DNA of 64,000 bases from GWF2-38-10 sp964527595 (GTDB lineage: Bacteria; Babelota; Babeliae; Babelales; RVW-14), in NCBI GenBank assembly GCA_964527595.1, contig CAZGPI010000001.1, positions 248,001 to 312,000 of the forward strand, read 5' to 3'. Shown in pieces: positions 44,471 to 52,879 of this stretch. The notes under the pieces are model-generated. The model was not told where the DNA came from. It saw nothing but the letters and a program-made list of their open reading frames with translations, and searched no databases. Each line of letters opens with the position of its first letter. Within the stretch, counting starts at the first letter, position 1. A program made the translations under genes and the position numbers.

Positions 44471-45667
44471 ATGAAACTTGTAATGATAGTATCGCTGTTA
44501 GGAGTGCTCTTAACGGCAAACGCAAAAACAGAAAATACCCAACCAACAATCCCTCTTTTTAAAGCCTTTCCCGAACTCAGCAAAAAAATTCCACATATCC
44601 AACTTGGCACATTTCCAACCCCGCTATATAACGCAGAAAAACTTGCATCAATATTGGGGGTAAAGAATCTCTATATTAAGCGCGACGATACAAGCGGCGC
44701 ACAACTTCCAGATGGAACACAATTACCCGGTGGCAACAAAGTCCGTAAACTTGAATTCTTATTGGCCGATGCTTTAGCTTTTGACGCTAGCTCGGTACTA
44801 ACTATCGGCGACGCTGGCTCAAACCACGCGCTCGCAACCACCATTTATGCAAAGCAAGTTGGCCTTAAAAGCATTATCATGCTCGCGCCACAAATACCAA
44901 CCGCTTATGCCCGCCGAAACCTTTTACTCGATTTGCATTTTGGTGCCGATATTCGCTATTTTCAATCGGAAGCACAACGGGATATTGCCGTGACAAAACT
45001 TGCTCGCGAGCTCAACAAAAAAAGCGAACCGCTCCCCTATTTTATACCAATGGGTGGATCAAGCGAAATAGGCAATATTGGATTCGTTAACGCAGCATTT
45101 GAACTTAAAGAACAAATTAATTCAGGCAAAATGCCAATGCCTGACGTCATTTATATAACCCTTGGATCGGCAGGAACGGCCACCGGACTTATACTTGGGT
45201 TAAAAGCAGCAGGCATTCCTTGTAAAGTAATTCCGGTACGCATAAGCATGACCGCCGAATATAAGACCTGGCTCTTGGTTGAGATGCTGAAAAAAACAGC
45301 AGCCTATATCCATTCGCTCGATCACTCCTTTCCTCTCTTAACTTTTACCGAAAAAGACGTTGAAATCGAAAACAATTTTGCCGGACCAGAATACGCAGCC
45401 ATTACCCAGGAAACGGCTCGGGCAATAGAACTGCTTTATTCAGCAGAAAAAATTAAACTCGATGGCACCTATACAGGCAAAGCTTTTGCAGCGCTTATTG
45501 CCAACGCACAAAAGGGAGTGCTGACCGATAAAACTGTTGTATTTTGGGACTCTTTCAGCGCCGGTGATTATGCTCAGCTAACCAAAAATATGGACTACAA
45601 AAACCTTCCAAAATCTCTACACTTCTACTTTGACGCTCCATTACAAAATCTTGACCAAGGATTCTAG
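44471..45667 (+). CDS. Exported PLP enzyme of the D-cysteine desulfhydrase/ACC deaminase family
   Basis: 398 aa. Residues 1-19 are a signal peptide (KLVMIVSLLGVLLTANA). The mature part is a fold-type II PLP enzyme: PTPLYNAEKLASILGV, LYIKRDDTSG near 73, PGGNKVRKLEFLLADAL near 88-103 with the Schiff-base lysine, GDAGSNHALATTIYA near 116 and YITLGSAGTATGLILGL near 225, the phosphate-binding loop. DcyD-type enzymes break D-cysteine to pyruvate, sulfide and ammonia; ACC deaminase opens a cyclopropane amino acid. An export signal is unusual for a PLP enzyme. Four bases separate it from nfo. Confidence 0.8.
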   Translation: MKLVMIVSLLGVLLTANAKTENTQPTIPLFKAFPELSKKIPHIQLGTFPTPLYNAEKLASILGVKNLYIKRDDTSGAQLPDGTQLPGGNKVRKLEFLLADALAFDASSVLTIGDAGSNHALATTIYAKQVGLKSIIMLAPQIPTAYARRNLLLDLHFGADIRYFQSEAQRDIAVTKLARELNKKSEPLPYFIPMGGSSEIGNIGFVNAAFELKEQINSGKMPMPDVIYITLGSAGTATGLILGLKAAGIPCKVIPVRISMTAEYKTWLLVEMLKKTAAYIHSLDHSFPLLTFTEKDVEIENNFAGPEYAAITQETARAIELLYSAEKIKLDGTYTGKAFAALIANAQKGVLTDKTVVFWDSFSAGDYAQLTKNMDYKNLPKSLHFYFDAPLQNLDQGF

Positions 45668-45670
45668 TTT

Positions 45671-46540
45671 ATGAAAAATAACATTCTTCTCGGCGCTCAT
45701 GTTTCAATAGCCAAGGAACTTCACCTTGCCTTTGATCGCGCCGAATCAATCGGCTGTACGGTAATGCAAATATTCACCAAAAGCAGCAAGACCTGGGCCG
45801 GGACCCCAATTACCGACTCGGCAGCCGACCTATTTAAACAGCGCTCAAAAAAATCAAATATTACGTCAGTTATCGCTCACGCCGGATATCTCATTAATAT
45901 TGGTTCAAACAAACCCAGCACCGAACAGCAGTCAGTCGCATCGCTTATACACGAATTGCAGCGTTGCGCCCAACTCAATATCCCTTACCTTGTTTTACAC
46001 CCAGGCGCGCACTTAGGCGCCGGAGAGCAAAGCGCAATTGCTCGCGTTGCCAAAAATATCGACATTGCTTTACAACAAACCGACCGCTCGGTTTCCATTC
46101 TCCTTGAAACAACCGCGGGACAAGGAACTAATATCGGCTACACATTCGAACAGCTAAGGCAAATTCTCGATTTATGCAACGATAAAAAAAGAATAGCGCT
46201 ATGCCTCGACACGTGCCATATCTTTGCCGCAGGGTACGATATCAGCACTAAAGATAAATATATAAAAGTAATGACCGAATTTGATGATATCATTGGATTT
46301 TCGCAACTTAAGGCTATTCACCTTAATGACTCTAAAGGAGAGGTTGGATCAAAAATCGACCGCCATACACCGCTTGGCGAAGGCAAAATTCCAATGGAAA
46401 CATTCCAACTGATTATGAACGACCAAAATCTTGCCGCTATTCCTAAAATATTAGAAACACCAGCAGATACTGAAATGATTCTATGGAAAAATGAAATTGA
46501 ATTGCTTAAGAGTTTTGTCTGCGCCCAAAAAGTGGCGTAA
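45671..46540 (+). CDS. nfo: Deoxyribonuclease IV (endonuclease IV)
   Basis: 289 aa TIM-barrel AP endonuclease that nicks DNA at abasic sites with three Zn ions. Motifs: GAHVSIAKELHLAFDRAE near the start, LHPGAHLG near 116, LLETTAGQGTNIGYTFEQL near 145, CLDTCHIFAAGYDI near 180, HLNDSKGEVGSKIDRHTPLGEG near 218 and ILETPAD near the end. Length matches E. coli Nfo. The 3' end overlaps the convergent WecA-like gene by 35 bases. Confidence 0.93.
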   Translation: MKNNILLGAHVSIAKELHLAFDRAESIGCTVMQIFTKSSKTWAGTPITDSAADLFKQRSKKSNITSVIAHAGYLINIGSNKPSTEQQSVASLIHELQRCAQLNIPYLVLHPGAHLGAGEQSAIARVAKNIDIALQQTDRSVSILLETTAGQGTNIGYTFEQLRQILDLCNDKKRIALCLDTCHIFAAGYDISTKDKYIKVMTEFDDIIGFSQLKAIHLNDSKGEVGSKIDRHTPLGEGKIPMETFQLIMNDQNLAAIPKILETPADTEMILWKNEIELLKSFVCAQKVA

Positions 46541-47522
46541 AAATTATCAAGCACCAAACACCAAAGACAATCAGCCCTGTTATCACCACGAGAAAAAGCG
46601 GTAATGCCTTTACGAAATGAGCAATGCCAAGCGCCGCAAAAACAACCCCCATCAAAGCCGTATAGACAAGTATATGCCACTTACCCCAACCCTTTCGTTG
46701 CAAATATAACGAAAAGTGGTGTGGACTGCCATTATAAAAGGGGATACCTAGCCTGGTTCGAATAATAATTAAAAAAAAGACCTCGAGCAACGGAACGGCC
46801 AAAATTATTACCGGTGCATAATGAGCATCGTACGAAACATCGCTCCACGGAAGCAACAGTGGAATAACCGCCAAAAAACCACCAATAAACAATGATCCCG
46901 CATCACCTAAGTAAATTTTTGCCGGAGGTTTGTTGTACCAAAAAAAGGCACTCATTGCCCCAAAAAAAGCCATCAACAAAAGACTAATCAAATATTTTCC
47001 AGTCAAAAGGGCAATCGCCAAAAAGGCTATTGTTGCAATAATCGCTATAAGCGAGGATAGCCCATCCATAACATCAACCAAATTAAACGCATTAATTATG
47101 GACAGCATCCAAAAACCAGAAAGTGCGATATTTGCATATGATGAAAGGAACATTGACTTCAAGGAAAAGCCTCCCTTCAAGAAACAAAGAACCGCGAAAA
47201 ACTGCCCCAATAGCTTCTGCCCTGGCTTTAATACCTTAAGGTCATCAACAACCCCCGTTAGCAATAAAACCGTTACGCCAACAAGCAACCAAAGTAACGT
47301 TTCTTCAAGCGGATACGACAATAGAAGCGTTACTATAAGCCCTATATATACAGCAATCCCACCAAAATATGGAACAGGGGCCTTATGACATTTAATTTTT
47401 CCATCAGGAACATCAAGAATCTTAAAGCGAAACGCCGCCTGAGTAATAATAGGAACAAGATAGTAGGTAAATAGAAAAGCAAAAAGACCCGTTAAAACAT
47501 GTCTTAAGATAAGATTCTCCAT
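46506..47522 (-). CDS. WecA/TagO-like undecaprenyl-phosphate sugar-1-phosphate transferase
   Basis: 338 aa from the ATG at 47522, with GGAAGGAATGCT upstream; the frame opens at 47549. About ten membrane helices. Polyprenyl-phosphate transferase motifs: KAPVPYFGGIAVYIG near 45, GVVDDLK near 93, the NAFNLVDVMDGLSS catalytic loop near 145, and KIYLGDAGSLFIGG near 205. It moves a GlcNAc-phosphate-like group onto the lipid carrier, starting a surface glycan. The NAFNLVD.MDGL loop fits WecA more than MraY. It lies beside the lipid A kinase lpxK. Confidence 0.87.
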   Translation of the reverse strand: MENLILRHVLTGLFAFLFTYYLVPIITQAAFRFKILDVPDGKIKCHKAPVPYFGGIAVYIGLIVTLLLSYPLEETLLWLLVGVTVLLLTGVVDDLKVLKPGQKLLGQFFAVLCFLKGGFSLKSMFLSSYANIALSGFWMLSIINAFNLVDVMDGLSSLIAIIATIAFLAIALLTGKYLISLLLMAFFGAMSAFFWYNKPPAKIYLGDAGSLFIGGFLAVIPLLLPWSDVSYDAHYAPVIILAVPLLEVFFLIIIRTRLGIPFYNGSPHHFSLYLQRKGWGKWHILVYTALMGVVFAALGIAHFVKALPLFLVVITGLIVFGVWCLIIFTPLFGRRQNS

Positions 47523-47630
47523 AGCATTCCTTCCCCAATCCTTTTTCAATCTCCCGTAACATCAAGTGCTTGCATGCTCCATCAAGCAGGCACTATTAGA
47601 AATATCAGCAAGTCATATTTGTTCGTGAGA

Positions 47631-48776
47631 TCAGTTTATTTTTTCATGTAGACCAGCGATAAAATGACTATACTCTTGCTGCGATAAAAATTCAATCGAA
47701 ACAGGCGCAATAAAAAAAACAGACCGTTGATTTTTGTGATTTTTTTCCAAAAGTGGCTCAATCTTAGTCCAATCTTTCGCCGTCGTTAAGATAGCATCAA
47801 GTTTATCCTCTACCGTAAAAGAAAGAATGCGCTGAAGGTCGCTTTCATCATAATTATGATGATCTGCAAATTCTATGGTTTTGCCAACCAGTATGCCCAA
47901 GCTACAAACGCCCTGAACGAAGCTCTCAAACGATCCAATGCCCGCAAAGACTAAGAATTGCTTACCACCGAGAAGTGATCGCTCTATTCGTTGCCCAGAT
48001 GCACACAAAATGTCTCGCATCGCGTGACGAACGCACACAATATTTGAGGCTGAAAAATCACGTGATAATTGTTCTTTGGTCTTGCTTAATTCGGCTAAAG
48101 AAACGCAATCGGCATGCGTCAGCATAATCATATGCGCTCGACGATAATCCTTTTCGCGCAACCGGCCAGCAGGCAAACAATGGCCGTTATCAAAGGGAAA
48201 ACGAGCATCGAGCAATAAAATTTCAAAATCTTTTTTAATCTGATGGTTTTGATAAGCATCATCTAGAATTAGGTACCGCGGTTTTTTGGTAAGCCGAGCT
48301 GCGAGAAGTTGCCAAGATCGCTTCCGATCACCCCCAACAGCCACCGAGCAGCCGCATCGCCGAGCGTGCATAATAGCCTCGTCGCCAGCCGACTCAACAC
48401 CAACAAGCACTCGCGCACCATCGCTAATCAAAAGATTTTTGTCTTTTTTGGGCGTGCGGCCATAGCCACGCAATGCAATAGCACACAAATCAGCACCAAG
48501 ATGCTCAACCAAAAAAGAAACAACTACCGATTTACCAGTCCCACCAACCGTTAAATTGCCAACCGAAATCACCTTGCAATGATCAACGGCAAAACCCCCA
48601 ACCAGTCGTCGCCGCGCTTGATCAAACAAAAAACAGATGCTATAAATTCTTTCAAGACAACGCAAAAAAGAAAAGGCTAAGCGCCCACCCCAAGAAAGAT
48701 GCTGCACTTTCTTGGTTGCCTCCCACAAAGCCTGTATGTAAAAAATAAACGAATGTTTTACTGATCGAAAGTTCAT
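47631..48776 (-). CDS. lpxK: Tetraacyldisaccharide 4'-kinase
   Basis: About 381 aa from the ATG at 48776; an in-frame TTG at 48785 is less likely. It phosphorylates the 4' position of lipid A precursors at the inner membrane. The P-loop ISVGNLTVGGTGKS near residue 76 and the YLILDDAYQNHQIKKDFEILLLDA segment near 190 are typical, as are LPAGRLREKDYRRAHMI and ATAKDWTKIE-like TTAKDWTKIE near the end. An N-terminal amphipathic helix for membrane contact is present. Longer than many LpxK (about 330). Shows that this organism makes lipid A. Confidence 0.88.
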   Translation of the reverse strand: MNFRSVKHSFIFYIQALWEATKKVQHLSWGGRLAFSFLRCLERIYSICFLFDQARRRLVGGFAVDHCKVISVGNLTVGGTGKSVVVSFLVEHLGADLCAIALRGYGRTPKKDKNLLISDGARVLVGVESAGDEAIMHARRCGCSVAVGGDRKRSWQLLAARLTKKPRYLILDDAYQNHQIKKDFEILLLDARFPFDNGHCLPAGRLREKDYRRAHMIMLTHADCVSLAELSKTKEQLSRDFSASNIVCVRHAMRDILCASGQRIERSLLGGKQFLVFAGIGSFESFVQGVCSLGILVGKTIEFADHHNYDESDLQRILSFTVEDKLDAILTTAKDWTKIEPLLEKNHKNQRSVFFIAPVSIEFLSQQEYSHFIAGLHEKIN

Positions 48777-48793
48777 AGGCCCCAATTAGCTCT

Positions 48794-48832
48794 AAAAGAA
48801 AAGGACTGAGTTTGCATCAGCCCTTTTCTTTT
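48794..48832 (-). terminator. Intrinsic terminator of the nusA-infB unit
   Basis: A 16-bp stem with one mismatch (AAAAGAAAAGGACTGA with TCAGCCCTTTTCTTTT) and a 7-base loop, between the infB stop (48861) and lpxK. The T-rich 3' arm serves as the U tract. Confidence 0.8.
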
Positions 48833-48860
48833 GTTTTTTATATTAAATCTGAAGGTTCTG

Positions 48861-51209
48861 TTATTTTTGTTTTTCTTTTACTTGTTGAAAACACAAAACC
48901 GTATCGCCTTCTGCCCAATCGTTAAAGCTGTCACACATAAAGCCACATTCAAACCCGGCATGAATTTCTTTAACCGACTTTTTATCGCGCTGCAAGCTGG
49001 TGACTTTTCCTTCACCCACTTTTTTGCCATCACGCATACAAACAACTTTATGGTCGCGGGCTAGTACGCCATCACGCATATAACAACCAGCGATAACGCC
49101 AAGACCCTTAATGTCAAAAATCTTTTTAACGACCGCTTCGCCAACCTTATTCCAAATAATTTCTACTTCTTTTTTGCTTTGAAGCATTTTTTCAAGGTCT
49201 TCAATTAGGTGGTAGATAATGCTGTGCAGTATAACCTTAACCTTTTTTTGCCTGGCAAGAGTTGCGGCATTTTTTTCTTGCTTAACATGCAACCCAAGTA
49301 TTATTGAGTTGGTGTTTTCAGCAAAATCAATGTCACCCTCTGAAATGTCACCGATACCGGAAGTAACAACGTAGATAGGACACTTAACCTCTTTGCTCAG
49401 CTTAGAAAGTTTTTCTATGCATCCCATTAAGGCTTCTTTTGATCCTCGGGTATCTGTTTTAATAATCAAATTAAGGCTCTTTTGTTTTGCAGCACCGGCT
49501 TGCAAAACAATCTGAGCAGAACCACCCTCTGTAGGCATAGTTGTTTCGAATGGCTTATTTGACTTAGCCTTAGCATAAACATCCTGTGGAACAACCGTCA
49601 ACCAGTCGCCCAAAGAAGTAAATGGATCAAATCCTACAACCTGAGCAGGAACAGCTGGCCCAATGCTTGGAACTTTTACACCATAACTATTAATCAGCAA
49701 GCGAACTTTACCGGTGCATCCACCGCATGTAAAGTAATCGCCTTGTTTAAGCGTTCCTTCAACACAAATAACTGTTGCGATTGGTCCATACCCACGCTCA
49801 ACCTTTGATTCAAGAACAAATGCCCTAGCTGGCGCGGTTGGATTTGCCTTAAGCTCCATAAGCTGTGATTGTAATACGACCAGCTCAAGTAAATTTTCAA
49901 CACCTTGACCGGTTTTTGCAGAAATAGGCGCTACAATTGTTTGGCCGCCCCAGTCTTCAGACATCAATTCATGCTGAGCCAACTGACGCTTAACCGTTTC
50001 AATTGCCGCAGGCGATTGCATTTTATCGATTTTATTTACGGCAACAATAATAGGAACTCCTGCCGCCTTAGCATGTTTAATTGCTTCAACTGTTTGGGGT
50101 TTTATTCCATCGTCAACAGCAACAACAAGAACAACAATATCCGTTACTCGAGCACCGCGTTCGCGAATGTACGAGAAAGCCTCGTGACCAGGCGTATCAA
50201 GAAATACAATTTTACCATGAGTACTTGCCACTTCATAAGCACCCAAGTGCTGTGTTATTCCACCTTTTTCAGATCCAGCGACATTCATTTTGCGAATATA
50301 ATCAAGCAATGTGGTTTTGCCATGATCAACGTGGCCCATAACAACAACGATTGGCCAACGAGGGACTAAATGAGTTGTCGCCTTTGCATTAGCGGATGCC
50401 ATAATTCCAAAAGCTTCGGATGACTGGACAGTCTCTGCGACTGATGACTTAATGCCAAAGGAGTCAGCCAAGCTTTTAATAATTTCTGGAGCCAAAACAT
50501 AATTTCTATTGCAAACCATTCCGCGCTTAAGCAATGCGATAATAAGCTCACCGGAGGTTTTTCCCATTAAATCAGCAGCCTCAAACAATGGCATGCCGTG
50601 ATCAAGAACGATTTGAGTTACGACCTTGGGAATAACCACTTCTGCCTGTCTGTAACGCCTTCTGCGCGACCTACGCCTAAATGGCCGAATGCCACCAGCA
50701 TCGGCACTTCGCTTAACCAAGAAACGATCAATTTTTTCGCGACCCTTACTTAGAGCATCAAGATTGAGTTCTTCTGCAATAATTACGGGGGCATCACCAA
50801 AGGCAACCTTTTCAAAAATTGCTTTTTCAGCAGGAGCAAGGACCGCGCCTTGACCATGCGTTGGAGCATTGACAACTATTTGTTCGATTGGCTTTTTTGC
50901 TGGCGCTTGGCCCACAAACCCACCGGCTTCTTTTTTTTGCACTTCTTTCATAGGCTCTTGTACTGCTTGCTGCTTAAGGGGTTTCGTCACTGGTTCCTTT
51001 TTTTCAACGTTCTCTGTTGGTTTTTCAATTTTTTTAGGCTTCTCGGGAGAGCTGGAAGGCTTGGCAGAAAACTTTTTTTTAATCGCACCAAGAGCCGCCT
51101 CAGAAAGCACCGTCATATGACTCGCCACATCAAAACCAGCATCTTTTAAAAAAATTAAAAGATCCTTGCTCCCTAACCCCAATTCTTTTGCTATCTCATA
51201 AACTCGCAT
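48861..51209 (-). CDS. infB: Translation initiation factor IF-2
   Basis: 782 aa. The N-terminal IF2_N domain (RVYEIAKELGLGSKDLL) is followed by a Lys/Pro/Glu-rich linker near 50-120 and a second IF2_N-like stretch (QIVLDHGMPLFEAADL). GTPase domain: GHVDHGKTTLLDYIRK near 290, DTPGHEAF, and NKID near 390. C-terminal translation-factor domains end with LRDGV-like MRDGVLARDHKVVCMRDG. Brings initiator tRNA to the 30S. Downstream of nusA with 47 bases between. AGGTG nine bases before the ATG. Confidence 0.95.
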   Translation of the reverse strand: MRVYEIAKELGLGSKDLLIFLKDAGFDVASHMTVLSEAALGAIKKKFSAKPSSSPEKPKKIEKPTENVEKKEPVTKPLKQQAVQEPMKEVQKKEAGGFVGQAPAKKPIEQIVVNAPTHGQGAVLAPAEKAIFEKVAFGDAPVIIAEELNLDALSKGREKIDRFLVKRSADAGGIRPFRRRSRRRRYRQAEVVIPKVVTQIVLDHGMPLFEAADLMGKTSGELIIALLKRGMVCNRNYVLAPEIIKSLADSFGIKSSVAETVQSSEAFGIMASANAKATTHLVPRWPIVVVMGHVDHGKTTLLDYIRKMNVAGSEKGGITQHLGAYEVASTHGKIVFLDTPGHEAFSYIRERGARVTDIVVLVVAVDDGIKPQTVEAIKHAKAAGVPIIVAVNKIDKMQSPAAIETVKRQLAQHELMSEDWGGQTIVAPISAKTGQGVENLLELVVLQSQLMELKANPTAPARAFVLESKVERGYGPIATVICVEGTLKQGDYFTCGGCTGKVRLLINSYGVKVPSIGPAVPAQVVGFDPFTSLGDWLTVVPQDVYAKAKSNKPFETTMPTEGGSAQIVLQAGAAKQKSLNLIIKTDTRGSKEALMGCIEKLSKLSKEVKCPIYVVTSGIGDISEGDIDFAENTNSIILGLHVKQEKNAATLARQKKVKVILHSIIYHLIEDLEKMLQSKKEVEIIWNKVGEAVVKKIFDIKGLGVIAGCYMRDGVLARDHKVVCMRDGKKVGEGKVTSLQRDKKSVKEIHAGFECGFMCDSFNDWAEGDTVLCFQQVKEKQK

Positions 51210-51256
51210 GCTTTATTCACCTAAACGCTCATGGAACAATTAACGATTAATGCGCT

Positions 51257-52351
51257 TTATTCGCGCACGCCATCTTCATCAACTATATCAGGGGCCGCAT
51301 CTTCAGCCTCACGCGCAACATCGCTCTTCTCTGCTATTGGAGCAATGTCTTGCAACTGAATTTCAAGACCTACAAGCCGAGACGCCAACTTGATATTCTG
51401 CCCCATCCGCCCAATCGCCAACGATCGTTGATCTTGCGGGAACCATACAATTGCCCTATTGTCATCAGCAATTACAACTCGATCAACCGCCGCCGGCTTA
51501 AGACTTCCTTCAACCAGGTCTTCTAATGAGTCAGACCACTCGATAAGATCAATTTTTTCTTGTCCTAGTTCTCGCAAAATCGGCTTAATGCGAGCGCCGC
51601 CAACCCCAACACAGGTGCCAACAGGGTCGACATCCGAGCTGGTTGAAGCAACGATTGCCTTGGTTTTATAGCCAGGAATTCTAACAATTTTTTTGACTTC
51701 AACGATCCCCTCAAAAACTTCGGGAATTTCTATCTCAAGCAAATGCTTCACAAAATCTGCACTTGCTCGGTCTAATATTAATTGGTAATCGCCCTTAGGA
51801 GCAGGCAAAACTTCTTGTAAAAGCGCCCGAACAGGATGGCCAACTCGCAACACTTCTCCCGGAATCAAACCGTCTTGAGGAAGCAGCGCCATTACCTCAC
51901 CGATCTTAACAGCGAAGCCCAAGCGCTCTCGCTTGTGGACCATTCCGCTGACAATGGTGTCTTTTTTGTCTTTATATTCATCAAATACAGCCATTTGCTC
52001 AAGGTCTCTGATTTTGCCGGAAATGATTTGCTTAGCGGCAAGAATCTCGATACGGCCGATTTGACCATCAAATGGAACCATTACTTCATCGCCAATCACA
52101 CACGAAGGGTCAATGGCTTTTGCTCGGCGCCATGAAATTTCTTTGTCATCGCTACTAACAGAGGAGACGACTGTTTTTTTTGCAAAAATCTCCAAGTCGC
52201 CCGACTTGCGGTTATAAACAGCATCAAGGGCAACGCCTGGGAACTTTTTTGCATAGGCGGTATTGATGCCTTCGCAAACAATATTGACAATCTTTTCTTT
52301 GTCTAGCCCGCGCTCTTCTACTAAGTCTTCAATAACATTGGAAAGATTCAC
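51257..52351 (-). CDS. nusA: Transcription elongation factor NusA
   Basis: 364 aa, the length of NusA without the E. coli C-terminal acidic repeats. Domains in order: N-terminal RNA-polymerase-binding domain (NIVCEGINTAYAKKFPG), S1 domain (VMVPFDGQIGRIEIL, VHKRERLGFAVKIG), and two KH domains with GVGGARIKPILRELGQEKIDLIEW near 237 and GRMGQNIKLASRLVG near 318. An acidic tail ends the chain. Controls pausing and antitermination. The GTG start follows GAAGG. It precedes infB; the usual rimP gene is not found upstream, where the 11-bp repeat array lies instead. Confidence 0.93.
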   Translation of the reverse strand: MNLSNVIEDLVEERGLDKEKIVNIVCEGINTAYAKKFPGVALDAVYNRKSGDLEIFAKKTVVSSVSSDDKEISWRRAKAIDPSCVIGDEVMVPFDGQIGRIEILAAKQIISGKIRDLEQMAVFDEYKDKKDTIVSGMVHKRERLGFAVKIGEVMALLPQDGLIPGEVLRVGHPVRALLQEVLPAPKGDYQLILDRASADFVKHLLEIEIPEVFEGIVEVKKIVRIPGYKTKAIVASTSSDVDPVGTCVGVGGARIKPILRELGQEKIDLIEWSDSLEDLVEGSLKPAAVDRVVIADDNRAIVWFPQDQRSLAIGRMGQNIKLASRLVGLEIQLQDIAPIAEKSDVAREAEDAAPDIVDEDGVRE

Positions 52352-52634
52352 TTTTTTTAGCCTTCGTATTGATTTGAACTACCTGACATTGCCGCAAAAA
52401 CAGGCGTAAGCCTTTTGAGTGAAGCAAACAATTATTGATCATATTAGATGAATTTTTCAGGAATGTGAATTTTTTTTATTTGCCTGCCGGGTGACCCGAA
52501 TCCCTCTTATTCTTTTCTTATTCTTTTAAGGTAAAATAAAGATAATAATAATAAGCAACCGACTTTTTGTTGATAACTCTTAAAGAAGTGGGGCAATGTC
52601 GCCACGGGGTCAGCACATCAGGGCCAGCAAGCTC

Positions 52635-52676
52635 CGTTGATAACCTGTTGATAACCTGTTGATAACTTGTTGATAA
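52635..52676 (-). repeat. Left array of four 11-bp DnaA-box-like repeats
   Basis: TGTTGATAA-type boxes start at 52635 (with C for the first T), 52646, 52657 and 52668, each exactly 11 bases apart. They are the inverse of the right array. An extra single copy is at 52568-52576. Confidence 0.9.
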
Positions 52677-52787
52677 CTTATTGAGTGGTGCCGGGAATGG
52701 CGTCTGCAAGCAGCGCTTGCCTGGTAGTCGCGACGGCAAGGCCCCGTTTGCCTTATGGGGAGGCCTAAGTCGTGATGGGCGAATAAG

Positions 52788-52829
52788 TTATCAACAAGTT
52801 ATCAACAAGTTATCAACAAGTTATCAACA
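52788..52829 (+). repeat. Right array of four 11-bp DnaA-box-like repeats
   Basis: TTATCAACA at 52788, 52799, 52810 and 52821, spaced exactly 11 bases, all identical. With the left array and its AATAAG edge it forms a perfect inverted repeat of about 26 bp around a core of about 100 bp. Confidence 0.92.
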
Positions 52830-52879
52830 ATTCAGCTTGTATTGTTTTTTGCGTTTCCCCTGTCCTTGTCGTTGTTTTG

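Larger units (their letters stand above)
52352..52879. other. Putative chromosomal replication origin (528-bp gap, no gene)
   Basis: This non-coding gap lies between nusA and a secreted hydrolase. It has an AT-rich left part (about 52441-52560) ending in a GATAATAATAATAA tract, a single TGTTGATAA at 52568-52576, four 11-bp-spaced TGTTGATAA-type boxes at 52635-52676, a 111-bp GC-rich core with small hairpins (for example GCAAGC/GCTTGC and GGCAA/TTGCC), and four TTATCAACA boxes at 52788-52829. TTATCAACA differs from the DnaA box TTATCCACA at one base. To the left nusA and infB run leftward; to the right most genes run rightward as far as 59.4 kb. Origin function is inferred, not shown. Confidence 0.55.

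Noticed and set aside
52635..52829. The 11-bp tandem repeats as a CRISPR array
   Set aside because: Repeat units are only 11 bp with no unique spacers, and no cas genes are near.
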